Translations under genes and position numbers: made by a program
Shown: positions 1 through 10,845 of the stretch, one piece after another
Position numbering within the stretch: position 1 is the stretch's first letter
How the letters are laid out: each line of letters starts with the position of its first letter
Origin: Phytophthora sp. 'mugwort'
Taxonomy: Eukaryota; Oomycota; Peronosporomycetes; Peronosporales; Peronosporaceae
Direction: 5' to 3'
DNA: 64,000 nt
NCBI GenBank assembly: GCA_033558025.1
Contig: JAUCEF010000009.1
Coordinates: 2,852,001 to 2,916,000 of the forward strand
The notes under the pieces: generated by a model
Told to the model about the DNA's origin: nothing
Databases searched by the model: none
What the model saw: the letters and a program-made list of their open reading frames with translations, nothing else

Positions 1-613
1 TGAAGAACGCGTCCATTAAACTCGATTCCGTCATGAGTTCCCCTTTCGCAGCCTCGTACGCCTCGTCCACCAGTTGGAACTCTCGACTGAACCACCGAGC
101 CAACAGCTCCAGAGAGTACGCAAGCGGCTGCTGTCTCATGTCCGTGAAGAAATCCACGTCGCTGGTTGCCGTGCGAGACAGCAGAAGCCCTCGCAGTACT
201 TGTGAGCGACTGAGTTGCGCCCACTTGAGGCGCGTGGCCAGCAGAACCAGCAGGTGCGTCTGATGAAGCGCCTTCTCTCGCTGCTTCTCGTCCTTCGACA
301 GGCGGATGGGCGGTCGCCGCCTCTTGCAGCTAACAGACGCTGCGTCTTGCTCAGCCAGCGAGCGATTCACCTGATCCCAGTCAATTTGCGGCGTCGGTTC
401 ATTGGCCTCATCGTCTTGCACGGGTTCATCGTCGACGTTTGGAGCGGTCTCTTGGCCCACAGAGGGGGAGTTTGAGGTATCTAATTGGGGCACTGGGGGG
501 TCCAAGGCCTGCTGCGACCTACCGACATCCTCCCATTCCACGTCCTCCTCGTCCTCGTCGCCCAGCTCGCCTGCAGAGTACACGAATTCCTCGTCCTCCC
601 CCTCCGACGCCAT
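1..613 (-). CDS. XPC/Rad4-like DNA repair protein, 5' part (partial)
   Basis: An open frame runs from an ATG at 613 leftwards off the window edge without a stop (about 204 codons). Residues 1-90 are acidic and low in complexity (runs of E and D). They are followed by a basic KRRRPP stretch and then HQTHLLVLLATRLKW, which resembles the HKVHLLCLLA segment that opens the transglutaminase-like region of XPC/Rad4. A later LELLARWFSREFQLV resembles LVKWFIGTF of XPC. In that family the protein recognises helix-distorting DNA damage and starts global-genome nucleotide excision repair in the nucleus. The transglutaminase-like core and the beta-hairpin domains would lie left of the window. The acidic start and the position of the motif fit a full-length N-terminus. 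A different protein with an XPC-like helix is possible, but two matching motifs in the right order make XPC the best call. Confidence 0.65.
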   Translation of the reverse strand, partial: MASEGEDEEFVYSAGELGDEDEEDVEWEDVGRSQQALDPPVPQLDTSNSPSVGQETAPNVDDEPVQDDEANEPTPQIDWDQVNRSLAEQDAASVSCKRRRPPIRLSKDEKQREKALHQTHLLVLLATRLKWAQLSRSQVLRGLLLSRTATSDVDFFTDMRQQPLAYSLELLARWFSREFQLVDEAYEAAKGELMTESSLMDAFF

Positions 614-1118
614 TGTGACTCGCTTTTGAACTCGAAGTGTAACTCCTGCGCCCCAAAAAAGGGCTCGATCAGCGATCGGACAATTCACTATAAAAAATGA
701 TTGGGAGGCTCGTCAAAGCAATAATAATAAGGGCAATACCCGATGTCGCAATAATAATAATTCAATAATATCCGTAATAATATGCCGTTGTACCGGTATG
801 CAATTTTTGAATATTATCGTGATTGCGGTGGGTATCGATGTGTGTCCCAAGTAAAACACTTACACAAATCACGCTTTTGAGATTAGTAAGAAATAATACC
901 TCCGACACGGGTTAGCTACCGCGTGTTTGGGTCCATGATGGATCGTAGGCGTTGTGTGTTGGAATTTATTCCCCGAGTGCATGCTGAGGGGTGAATCATG
1001 ACTGTGGAGAAGAGGGGCAGTTTTTATTAACAAGATGAACCGCGTATCTTACCATTCGTTTGCTAGCTATGTGTTACTTGTGCTCTAGTTGTGGTGCTCG
1101 GCGACCTCACTATCACAG
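614..1118. other. Intergenic, AT-rich
   Basis: No coding region is supported here. The stretch 714-780 is rich in AAT trinucleotides (two similar CAATAATAATAA blocks about 30 bp apart) and contains the small palindrome TACCGGTA near 790. It would hold the promoter of the XPC-like gene to the left, but I see no clear oomycete Inr/FPR match. Confidence 0.5.
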
Positions 1119-2675
1119 TTAGCAAGCGAGTTGTAGCTCCAGAGAGCACGGTTGGCACGAAGAAACACAATCATCTCGAAATGATCCGGAAGAAGAAGAC
1201 CGCGCTGTGACGCCATTACCAACTTGCACTGGGAGAAAAGCCCAGTTGCTGGTCGGGGGAATTAAACGCACAGTGTCCTGGTACGTAACCGTAGTGGCCA
1301 CGCACGGACGCTTCGCTTGGCGGAGAGCGACAGCGGCAAAGTTCTCCTTGGCGCGCTTCGTCGTTGTTGGCTGTACCGCTGGTAGCTCGAACCGACTAAT
1401 TGCCCGCTCATCGGCGGCTGAGCGACGCTGGTCACGAAGGAGCTTGACAACCGCATTCTCAAACTCTGGTGAGTGGACGAGGCGTGCGTCCGACTTCAAG
1501 TACACCGCCATCGACGAATCTTGGCCATCACGGCGTCGAAGAGCACACGCACATTCGCCAACGAGCCTTGCTCGCGCTGCAGCTGGACGCACACGCTGTC
1601 GAGTTCTTTTAACTGGCTGGTGAGCTGAACAATTTTCCGATGGGTGCTTGGGCGAAGAACCAGATCTTCTACACTGGAGACCATCTTCGCAGCACCCCGG
1701 ATCTCAAGGTATCGAGCGAGCATCTTGTACGTAGACGACCAGCGCGTGTGGTTTGCCTTCTTCGCCTTTAGCTCGGTATGTTTCATAAGCTGGGCGTGGT
1801 TGTTGGGCGTGTGGAGCTGAGCGCAGAGAGCTTGAACCTCGTCCACGATGTCCTTATGTTCGGCGATGAAGCGTGCCACGGCGAGGTTAAAGCGATGGCT
1901 CGCACATCAGACAAGGGGCACCGACAGACGAGTCGCAATCGCTTGGTTCGTGACACAGTTGTCCCCCACACCCAAAACTGGATCATGTCAACTCGCTTGT
2001 GGTAGGCCCCGAGCACATTCTCGATCATCTCGATGTGAGCATCCGCGGTCTGGCTGTCCTCGGCTGGCGAGATTGCCAACAGTGACTGCTCATGCTCTTT
2101 GTTCTTGGCATACACTGCGTAGATCGCCACAAAGTGCATCGGTCCGTCTATCCGTCGAACATGAGCCCAAAGCAGTCCTTCTTGCGACTTGCAAGCTTGG
2201 TGCCGACGTTTCTTGACACATGGGTGATGTAGCGCAGCAGGGTCTTCGATGAGATCGGTGAAAACGCGACATCGATCGGGTAAGTGGGTTGTCGATCTCA
2301 GCAAGAGCGTGATTTCGCATGACAACCCACTCCATCCACTTGTAGATCTCCATCGTCTTCTCCTCGACGAAGCCGTGTTGCGCTAGCGTGCCGGGGAGCA
2401 CGTGCTGACTAGCAGCGAAGGTCTCAGCATGGCCCGGGTGTTTGGTGACGAGCGTGCCGGGGAGTAGGTGCTGACTAGCAGCGAAGATCTCAGTATGGTC
2501 CGGGTGTTTGGTGATGGCTCATTAGGTTCGAATAACCTGTGTGTGTGGTCTGCTTGCGCGTGTTGTCGCAGCTCTTGCACTTGAAGACGCCGTCGCCGCA
2601 GGCAGCGAAGAAAATGTTGCAGAGAGTCTTGGAGGACATGGTGGCTGGTCGGTTGCAAGTTCGAGAATGATGCAA
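1119..2675 (-). pseudogene. Decayed hAT-family transposase with BED-type zinc finger
   Basis: Fragments in different minus-strand frames add up to one hAT-like transposase read right to left. A BED-type zinc finger (FKCKSCDN followed by a SNLMSHHQ helix) lies at about 2500-2600. Mid-protein segments follow at 1783-2325. A segment at 1496-1879 contains HTRWSSTYKMLARYLEI, typical of hAT transposases just before the C-terminal region. The SPEFENAVVKLLRDQR motif near 1450-1500 is also typical of hAT C-termini. Frame changes and stops between segments show that it is dead. hAT enzymes cut and paste DNA and leave 8-bp target duplications, but I could not identify terminal inverted repeats. A 66-bp in-frame tandem duplication lies at 2385-2516. 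Confidence 0.6.
2385..2516. repeat. 66-bp tandem duplication inside the hAT remnant
   Basis: Two adjacent copies start with AGCGTGCCGGGGAG at 2385 and 2451. They differ at a handful of positions, for example CACGTG against TAGGTG and GCATGGCC against GTATGGTC. The unit length is a multiple of three, so the duplication did not shift the frame when it arose. Confidence 0.85.
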
Positions 2676-2861
2676 AGGACCTCAAATATCGGGGCTGCTG
2701 AGCTTTGGGTCCACTGAGAACCAACCAATGTTGGCTCCCCTAATAGAGCAACGTTGGAGATAAATACTATTATACTGGTCCAATTAGATATTTTAGGGAT
2801 CGGGTAATTTCTCAATAATAAGTTATTCCGTTAATACAATGCAGAATATATTGTATTTTGA

Positions 2862-3152
2862 TTATTTTTCCGATCGCTGGGCTCGCTGCTTCTTTAGTCG
2901 TTTGGAATCGTAGCAATCAAAAGAGTTATATACTGTGGAGCGTAGGTTTTCTTCGTCAAAGTCTTCATCTTCGATGTCGTTGATTCCTCCATCAGCGGAG
3001 CTCGTGATACTATCGCTGCCGTTCATAGTTGGGCATTCAGTACCGCCTTGCCCATTGTCTCTCGGCTCACTTGGCGTTGAAAGATCAAATACCACATCAG
3101 CTGCTCCATCACTCCCCACCCGACTAGAGTAGATAAGGACGAGCTTTCGCAT
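2862..3152 (-). CDS. Short acidic ORF of unknown function
   Basis: A 96-codon open frame starts at an ATG at 3152. The product begins with a short hydrophobic stretch (MRKLVLIYSSRV), has an acidic middle (DIEDEDFDEENL) and ends in a basic tail (KRLKKQRAQRSEK). I recognise no family. It sits between the hAT remnant and the left LTR of Gypsy A, on the same strand as both, so it may be a leftover of either element or a chance frame. Confidence 0.25.
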   Translation of the reverse strand: MRKLVLIYSSRVGSDGAADVVFDLSTPSEPRDNGQGGTECPTMNGSDSITSSADGGINDIEDEDFDEENLRSTVYNSFDCYDSKRLKKQRAQRSEK

Positions 3153-3231
3153 AATTTGCGGTTTGAGCCGATTTGGAAGACTCGAATGGATGAATTTGTG
3201 CGTATTCCAACTTCTGTCGGCAGCTGATCGG

Positions 3232-3519
3232 TGTCCCGGGTCTTCTTGCCCCGGATACCTTGTGCACTACGAAGTAAAATGCGAACTGACACGTATTCAC
3301 CACTTAGCTAAATCCTGCGCTTACAGCACCTCCAATAGCCCCCCCCCCCCATCGGGCCCCTCTGGGTCTTGTGTGCCTAATAGCTTCACTGGGATATCAG
3401 ACCTCATACTCCAGTTGTGATATATCACCGGTGAACCCAGCTAGCAGAGATGTGAGCACAGCTGCTTGCTGAGCTGTTTCTGCTTATGGCGTCCGGTGGC
3501 CGGGGCCAGAGCCAGATGA
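3232..3519 (-). repeat. Left (3') LTR of Gypsy A
   Basis: This repeat starts TGTCCCGGG and aligns along its length with 20630-20906. Shared landmarks are GAAGTAAAATGC, GCTTACAGCACC, GTCTTGTGTGCC and GGATATCAGACC. It contains a C10 run near 3340 that the other copy lacks, plus several small indels. The outer (left) boundary is uncertain by a few bases because TGATCGG also precedes both copies. Confidence 0.75.
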
Positions 3520-4442
3520 CTACTCCTCCCTTTCGACGGTGTTGCGGCTGCTGCGCCGGCGGAGTCTTGGTCAGTGATGCCCACATTTCTCGAGCGACAT
3601 CCGAGTCGGTGCACTCGAAAATTCTCTTGACGAGTTCAGGAACAGCCTCGTAGATTGTTGTGGCAGGCTCCCACGATGCATCGAGAGGGTCGAGACCCAC
3701 CCACTCGATCTGAATCTCCCAACAGTGCGTGTCAGGCCCTGTCAGGCCAAATTGATCAAGTGCATTCGACACTTGATCAATTTGGACACTAAATGTCCAC
3801 CTTCTGCCTGAATGACGTGAGCGACGAAATCTTCTGTGAGGTTGCGTGATGCGTCCGCGTAAACCTTCAGTCTTGACGCATGATGAGTCGACACCGCAAA
3901 CGGTGCCGTCAAGTCCTGAACTTCGAAGACGTAATCGGTCAACGCCTTCATGATGCGTTTCTCCTTTTCACTGCACCGTCAGCTTGTTTGCATGTGACAG
4001 CACTTGCGCCGATAACACAAAATCTCCTTTAGCAAAAAGTGGCATTTCCACACCAGTTTTCTTGGCTCTGCGATCCCGCGCTTGCTGTCGCTTCTTGTCT
4101 GCCTCCGAACTCAACTCGCGGTGCATATTCTCCGGAGACTCCCGGACCGCGACGATGTGCTGGCGTTCTTCTCCACAACGATCGCCATGTCCTCCACGGT
4201 ACCAATGTTGGGTGCAAAATCGAATTCAGCGGGGTGGTCGCTGGCAATGCAGTAAATGCGGTAACCGGTGCACCATCACCAAGACGATCAACAGGTGTTG
4301 TATTCAGGGTCGACTGCACAACCGGTAACACAGTCGACCACTCTGAAATCGTGAATTTCAGCTCACACAAGAGAGCACGTAGGCACCACAACAGGATGCT
4401 GTTTACCGCTTCCATACTGCCGTTGGCTCATAGGCAGTATGC
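3425..4442 (-). pseudogene. Gypsy A integrase C-terminus and chromodomain
   Basis: Reading right to left, 4415-4029 encodes an integrase C-terminal core segment (VNSILLWCLRALLCE, VVQSTLNTTPVDRLG, APVTAFTALPATTPL), followed by 3951-3742. The stretch 3772-3425 carries a chromodomain-like block (WEIQIEWVGLDPLDASWEP with the pattern of aromatic residues expected) that runs on into the LTR. Chromodomains on Gypsy integrases help target integration to marked chromatin. The parts lie in different frames, so no intact protein is made. The right end at 4442 abuts the LTR of Gypsy B, which interrupts the element. Confidence 0.65.
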
Positions 4443-5190
4443 TGTGGTGGAGTGTATTCGCTGAAATTCAGTAGGATCCCAACTCACACGCACTGCGCCC
4501 AGACACTGACTAACGGAGGGGGTACTCCGACGACCGTGTTGCTGTTGTTGAATGGTTCACCTTGTGTACCCGTCGGCGGGCTGGTACTGCTCTCTCTTTG
4601 ACACGAGAAGCGCACTTGGTGGGACTTGGACGTCCTTGTGGGGGCTTGGGAGGGGTGGATCTGCGCGGGTATTCCTGCGCCCAAGATCCGGTATCGTTTT
4701 GGTCTTGAGCTCTTGCGTAGACCTTGTGGATCCATAATAGAAAAATACGAGATCCGGCGTTGTTCCTTCTTCATGTATCCTTGCTCCTTATCGAAGTTGT
4801 CCTTCTTCCTTTACGATGCTTGCCGCCTCCAATAGCGGGATCTTGAGGGGGGTTAAGAAACCAAAGGGTGAGCGCGACTTTGCAAGCTATCCAGGGGCTG
4901 CCACATATGCAGGTAGACCGCCAAAGTTTAGACTTGATCTATGTATGGGGCCAATAGAAATCCCCTATACTATAGTCAAGTCTATCTTCCAGTGCAAGAT
5001 TCGGGTCTGATTTATACCTTAGCCTATCTACCTTCGGATCCCATCCCCCCAAAAAACAAAATATCCGACGGACCACTTATAAGCCGGGATCCCATCTCTG
5101 ACCTATTCCTGGCCACCCGTCTCTAGTCTACCTCCCTTTAGCTACGGATCTTCAACCCGGTGTGCACTAAACTGATCGGATCTAGTACTT
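4443..5190 (-). repeat. Left (3') LTR of Gypsy B
   Basis: It matches 17089-17820 closely over more than 700 bp. The outer end TGTGGTGGAG is clear, but the inner end is only approximate, near CACTAAACTGATCGGATCTA at about 5190. One distinguishing difference is a stretch near 5040 (CCCCCCAAAAAAC) that is shorter in the right copy. Confidence 0.8.
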
Positions 5191-5396
5191 AGACCTTACT
5201 CCACGGGACGGGTCCAAGATCCGTACTATATACAGACCAGGCGTGTCGCATGGTCCGGATCCATCACCTTGACGCTGTTATGGCTGCTGCTGGCGACGTG
5301 GATCCTCCAGCTGCCAGTCACTTTCCATCTTATCCGGATCTGCAATACCACAACCGCCCCTGACACGTTGTGACCACCGCGCAACGGTAACACACC

Positions 5397-8102
5397 GTGT
5401 CACTTGATCCAAAATTCAACCCACTTGCCGTCAACCCAGATCAAGCTTCCCCACCATGTCATCTGCCCACCACGCCCATGACTCTGACGCCACACCTCGC
5501 GCTGCCGTATTCGCTGGGCAAGGTCTGTCTCCGGACGCCCCTCCTCCATGCCCACTGTGACCACGCACCGTCGGATCCTTCGGCGGCTGCAACACCGGTC
5601 GTGCTGGATCTGAATCCTCTGCGAGCTACGGCAACGTCGATCCACACCTTCGTTGGTGCCTACGACGAGCTGCTGGCGAAGCACCAGCAAACATGCGGGA
5701 TCTGGTTGCCGCGCGTCGCCACAGCGAGGAACTCTACGCGCTGGCCAAGCCCAACTGGGCGACTGCGCGCTCGTTCGGGGACTTCGTCAGCACCGCTACG
5801 ACGTTATCCAGGTGCGACTTCGGCAAGTCACCCAGCTTGAGGCCGAAACGCGCCAAGAAGCTAACCGTCTTCGCGTGGAGGTCCAAGGTTTCGGCGATCT
5901 GCGGGCGCGCTACGCCTTGCTAGAAGAAACCAGCGCGGAGGCGTACACCCGCCTGCAAGACTATTCCCTCGGTCTGGAGCGTCGTTTATCCGACCACGGC
6001 AGTGCCGCGCCAGCCGATCCACCCAGGGCTGCCCCTTCCCTTGCGCAAGATCTGCAGAATCTGCGGGATGAAGCGACCGGGCTGAGGCAGCAATCCGCCA
6101 ACCTCGAGCAGCAGTGTCAAGCCGCTCGATCCGAGTGTGACACGGTGTTCAGAGGTCTCTTTCGCCTCCAGAAGGACCAAGGGGATCTCTAACGCAGCCA
6201 CGAGCAGCGGAAGCAGCATGCCCGTGATCTGGAACGTGAAGCTCAGCGCCTGCGGGACGAACTGCACCAAATGCACCAACGGCTCGACGGATCGGTTCCC
6301 GCGGCAGATCTGCATGCTGCACGGATCGATCTGCACGTCCGAGATGAGCGGATCCTCGGGCTAGAGGGTTTTCTTGACAAGGCTGAGCGCCGCCGTGCGG
6401 ATCTTCACAGGGTTCACGACCATACCTTGGGCAAGCTAGATGCTGCCCGGGAAGAGATCGAGCTCCTGAAGTGCTCGCTGGGGGCAGCTTACCGAGATCA
6501 CGGGCGTGCCGAAGATTCGTTGCAGACGCAAGACCAACTCCGTAATCCCCCGCGTGGACCACACGACACTCGAAGCTGTTCGCGACACAATCGCTCAGGA
6601 ACTCAAGAGGACCCAGAGTCAGGTGACTCGCGCTAGCACCAAGATCTGCGCCGGCGCTCAAGTTCGGCGAGATCTGGGGTCTGTGGCGGCCCAAGTGACT
6701 CAGCTGACCAGCGAACGCGATCAGGCGCGCCTGGATCTCGACAATTCTATGCACGAGGGGCAGAAATATTTCAAGGCTCAGAGAGATTTCCTTGAGCAGA
6801 TCTCTGACATGCAGTAAGCGCACCAGCTGGTCCGCCAAGATACTCGATCGGCTCCGCGGTCAGCATGCCCTTCTGTCGCAAGATCACCACGGCTTCCTCG
6901 GCAAAACACGACTCGGCCGTCATGAAGCGGGACAGCGCTCTCGATAACTTAGCGTCGATCGCCTCGGCCGCCATGCGGAGCTCGTCGGTTGCACGTAGCG
7001 GTCAGTCTAATTCCGCGTCTCGCAGTGACCAGGCTTCTTCCAGGAGCCCTTGAGTCCGCCAGCCTCTCCTCACCACGAGGATCCGAGCCCGCCAAAGAAG
7101 GTGCCTCGTTCCTCCTACGCTGTGGTGAATGGGCGCAACTGCCTCCGGATCGGCCCCGAAGGTGCCTTCAGTCCAACCAGGATCTTCCTTGAATCTCGTT
7201 GTTGACGCCGCGGTTGAGGTCGGTGATGGGGACTACGAGTTCCCAGGCATAGGATCTGGATCTAGCTCCGATCCCGGTTCCAGCCCCCACTGTAGTTGAT
7301 CCGACGCCGAGTTCGTCGACTCGGACGCGCTCTTCGACGACTCCGACGACGACGAGCTACAAATGTCTCTGGCGCGATCCCGATCCGATGCCCGCCGACG
7401 TAGGTTTTCTGCGATATCTCCGACGGTGAGGGATCTCAAGTTACGCCCATTGTGGTCGACCAAGATCCGAACTCTGCCGATGCGGAGGAAGAGGTGGAAG
7501 GTGCGACTCAGGTGGCCGGTACACCCGATCCGACCCCTTCTGCCGTTACACCCGCCACGGATCCCGCTTCCCAGCCATTCGGTCCTGCAGATAGCCTTCT
7601 CCCCGGCTTCCATCAGCCGCGGGTCGTGATCGTGGAAAAGGTAGCACCTTGGGATCCTTCCCAGATTAGTGTGCTTACCCTCGATACCCTCACGCCCGGA
7701 GCCGGATCGACAACTGGGTGCTCCCGGCCGGATAGATGTTTCCTGAGCGTACCAGTCGTGGGGGGGGGGGGCAACGGGATCCTTCGCGTTACGCTCCGGG
7801 CTTGCTCACGAAGGCGAACAAAACATCATGGCGCTACTTTCGATCCAGTCAGATCCGCCGAGGTGGCAGCGCTCGCCACGAGCTACCGGGCCTACGAGGA
7901 GGATCAACGTCAGGCCTACTTGGAAGCTACGCACTCCTTCCCGATCCCCAAGTCCGAGCGCGACGCACACGGGTGGTTCGCGTCCTTCTACCGTGGTCAC
8001 AAGATTCGGAGCTCGTACACTCGCGCAAAGTTCCGGAATCTGCAAGATCAGATCTTCGAGAAAGCTCGCCGGACGGGCTATTGCGACCCGGCCTGCTGCT
8101 AG
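5397..8102 (+). pseudogene. Antisense coiled-coil ORF in Gypsy B (frameshifted)
   Basis: Between the integrase and the 3' LTR of element B, the strand opposite to pol holds a series of plus-strand frames that read on from one another through a few indels and stops: 5397-5690, 5693-5820, 5830-6192, 6200-6540, 6506-6817 and 7452-8102. The middle part is strongly coiled-coil: heptad-rich, with segments such as LEAETRQEANRLRVEVQ and LRQQSANLEQQCQAARSE. The last part (7830-8102) is globular and Cys-bearing, with aromatic residues (GWFASFYRGHK). Amino-acid use is far from random, so this was a real gene of roughly 800-900 codons. I recognise no domain. It may be an extra protein carried by this element family, or a captured host gene. 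Confidence 0.5.
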
Positions 8103-8984
8103 ATCCGTGTTCATGCATTTTCCTTTGCAGTCCGAAGACACAGCGTGGTTCCCCGGTCGCGAGGCGGTCGCAGAGAGACGGAATCCGCCCCAAGATCTGA
8201 TCGCGGCTCTCGCGGACAGTGACAGGAGCGCCCCTTGTCGCAATCACTTCCGCACGTATCTGACTTCCCATCCGTCTTGCTAGACCGGTCGGCTTCGCGT
8301 GAAGTTTTCTCCGCCTGCTCCGAAACATGAGTAGTCTATGTCGTATGCCATTAACTTGGTAGCAGTAGTGATCCGTCGTGCATGTCGGAATCCATTCAAT
8401 ATCAGCCTTGCTTCGGCTAATTTGTCTTGCGTATGCCGTGTCTTGATCGTTCTCAGATCCTCCGTTCATCGTCGGATCCGAGATTCTTGTAGCGAGCTTA
8501 GTTATTTCATCAAATCCGTAACTCCTGGTCACATGTACACTCACTTTCCTTTCCCTCTTTAGGCATGCAGCCTCCCTGCATCCTCTCTCTTGCTTCATCC
8601 GCCGTGGCGACCAACTCGCCAGGCGGGAACCTTCCTCCAGCCACTCTCACAGCCTTCCCGAGGAGCTTCTGCGAACTTCGTCACGTCCACCACCAAATAG
8701 TGAACGTGGATCCTCCTCCTTCACACCTGCAGCCTTCCTGCAAGCCTTCAACCTCAGTACCACCTGCAGCAACCAGCTTGCTGCTTTGGCTTCCACCACT
8801 TATGCTTCCTCGTGCGACTGCATCGCCTGGAAACGACTCCTCTTGGCCCGATCCTGCAGAAACTCACGCAGCAGCCCCTCACAGTTCAGATCCGTCTCGT
8901 CAACCTAAGTGGGCTCGTCGTAACCTCGCCAGTGTACCTTGAACTCGCGCAGTAATCGTCCATAGCGGGTTGGACGGCCTGGCC
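8103..8984. other. Gypsy B spacer between antisense ORF and integrase
   Basis: I find no convincing coding frame on either strand. The region would hold the 3' untranslated parts of two convergent transcripts, pol from the right and the antisense ORF from the left. It is GATC-rich like the rest of the element. Confidence 0.4.
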
Positions 8985-10752
8985 TCATGTCGTTGATCTT
9001 CTCGACTTCGTACCCCCTTCTTCTAGCTCTCGATCCCAGCTATCTTCCGGCAACAGCACCTCGTCGAAGTCAGGACGATCCGCCTCATCGACCGCCAAGC
9101 GTATCGTTGGTCGGTCCGGGAATGTTCTCACAGGTTTCAACTTGGACACATGCACCACCGGAAAAAGGTGATAATCTGTTCCGGCTGTCTCCAGTCGAGC
9201 ATCGAAAGGTTGCACCCTCTCCAACACTCGGAAGGGGCCATGCCACATATGCGCTAGCTACCGCGCGTATCCTTTCTTGACTCGATTCAAATATAGCCAC
9301 ACTCGAGTGACGGCCTCGATCCGATGTGGATCCACGCTGTCATTGTGGCGTTCGTCCCAATCGGTAATATCCTTCTTCAGCTTCTCCTTCACGTCCGCTC
9401 TCGCCTGCCGGTAATAGCGCTGATACGGTACCGCCATCGGCGTGGATCCCGATCTCGGCGTCTCGTGCTGCCCAGCGGGAGAGTTGCCTCTAGCGTCGTG
9501 CGTGGATCCCAACCGTGCGCACGATAAAACGGGCTGTCACCTCAGATCCAATCATGTGCTGTGCTGACAGCAAACGTCAGGCGCTCTGCATACTCGTCCC
9601 AGTCGCGCTAGTTCTCGTCCTCGACATACATCTTGATGAATCTCCTCACCGTCTGCACCATGCGTTCCGCAGTCCCGTTCGCCTGAGGCCTATAAGCCAT
9701 GGCGGCTCGCTGTCTCTGGCCCAGGGTCCTATTGAATGCCTTGAAAAGTCAGACATGAAAAGTCAGACATGAAGCCAGGCTCCCTGTCATGCCGGATCAC
9801 CTCGCTCGTACCGAAGCGTCGGAACACACATGCCTCGTAGGATTCCGCGACTGTTGGGGCTGTCCGGGACGCACTCGCCTTGGCGATTGCGTCCAATGCC
9901 TTGGCGATGACGTAACCGGTGTACAGATCCACCCAGATCAAAGTTCCGTGTGGCCCTTGTACGACTTCGGCAGCGATGGTGTGTGATCTATCGCTATGAC
10001 CTGGAAAGGGTAGGTGGCCTGGATATTGCAGGGTGACTCACCGCGTATGGTCGGTCGCCCCTTGCCGGTCTCGCAATCACGCATTCACCTACAAACCGCT
10101 GTACGCTCCTGACGTGTCTACGCCAATAGAAGTGATTCCGGATCCGCTGATATGTTCGGCTGATTCCCTGATGACCGCCCTCCCGACTGACATGATAGTG
10201 ATGCAGCAGATCCTCGTGCAGCGTCTCGGGCACAACCAGACAAAGCAGCCCGTCTTTCTCTTCCTCCACCTTCGCAGACGGCGGGCAGTAGTAGCGTAGG
10301 TCCTGTTCGTCCATCTCATAGTCAGCAGCCACGTTGCTGCACACCCGAGCTTCGACTTTTTCTAGATCTTTCACATCCCCTTGAAGGTACTTCTTGAGGT
10401 TCATGATCCACTTCTCTTCGCCCTGAGCTTGTCGGATCCGATCCACTCTCAGCTGGCAGACCGCCTCTTCGTGCAGCACACTGGGGCTGATGACCTTCCA
10501 GCGGGATCTAGTTGCCATGGCTGCGATGCGAAGCGTAGTATCTCGGCAGCTGTGGGCAGGATCTCGGGTAGTCGATTCAGCGTCACAAGATCCTTTCGCG
10601 CCTGGTTGCCCGTCACCTCTGCCTGCTTCCCGCTGCAACGCCGCACTGGCCAGACTATCTGCGCTGGCGTTCCATGCTCGCTTGACATGAAGCAAGTCGT
10701 GATCCGGCCAGGCTCTCAGACGGTGTAGAGCCCTCTGCTGCAACAACGTCAA
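8985..10752 (-). pseudogene. Gypsy B integrase
   Basis: Three parts of a Gypsy integrase read right to left. An HHCC zinc-binding region lies near 10060-10170 (HHYHVSREGGHQGISRTYQRIRNHFYW; the expected CxxC appears as GECVIARPARG). Core-domain pieces at 9729-9941 begin with MIWVDLYTGYV and carry VIRHDREPGFMSD. A C-terminal SH3-like block at 8985-9248 contains MWHGPFRVLERV and LFPVVHVSKLKPV. The pieces are in different frames and lack parts of the core, so the enzyme is inactive. Confidence 0.7.
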
Positions 10753-10845
10753 CGCGGAATCCTTGAAGTCGATCTCACCCCTTCATCTGTCGGATCACCA
10801 AGTTGGAATCTCCACAGATCACCAGACGTCCTCGATCCAGTTCTT

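Noticed and set aside
7755..7780. G-rich run as a regulatory G-quadruplex
   Set aside because: It is a single homopolymer of about ten G without further G-tracts nearby, so it looks like a slippage site that breaks the antisense ORF.
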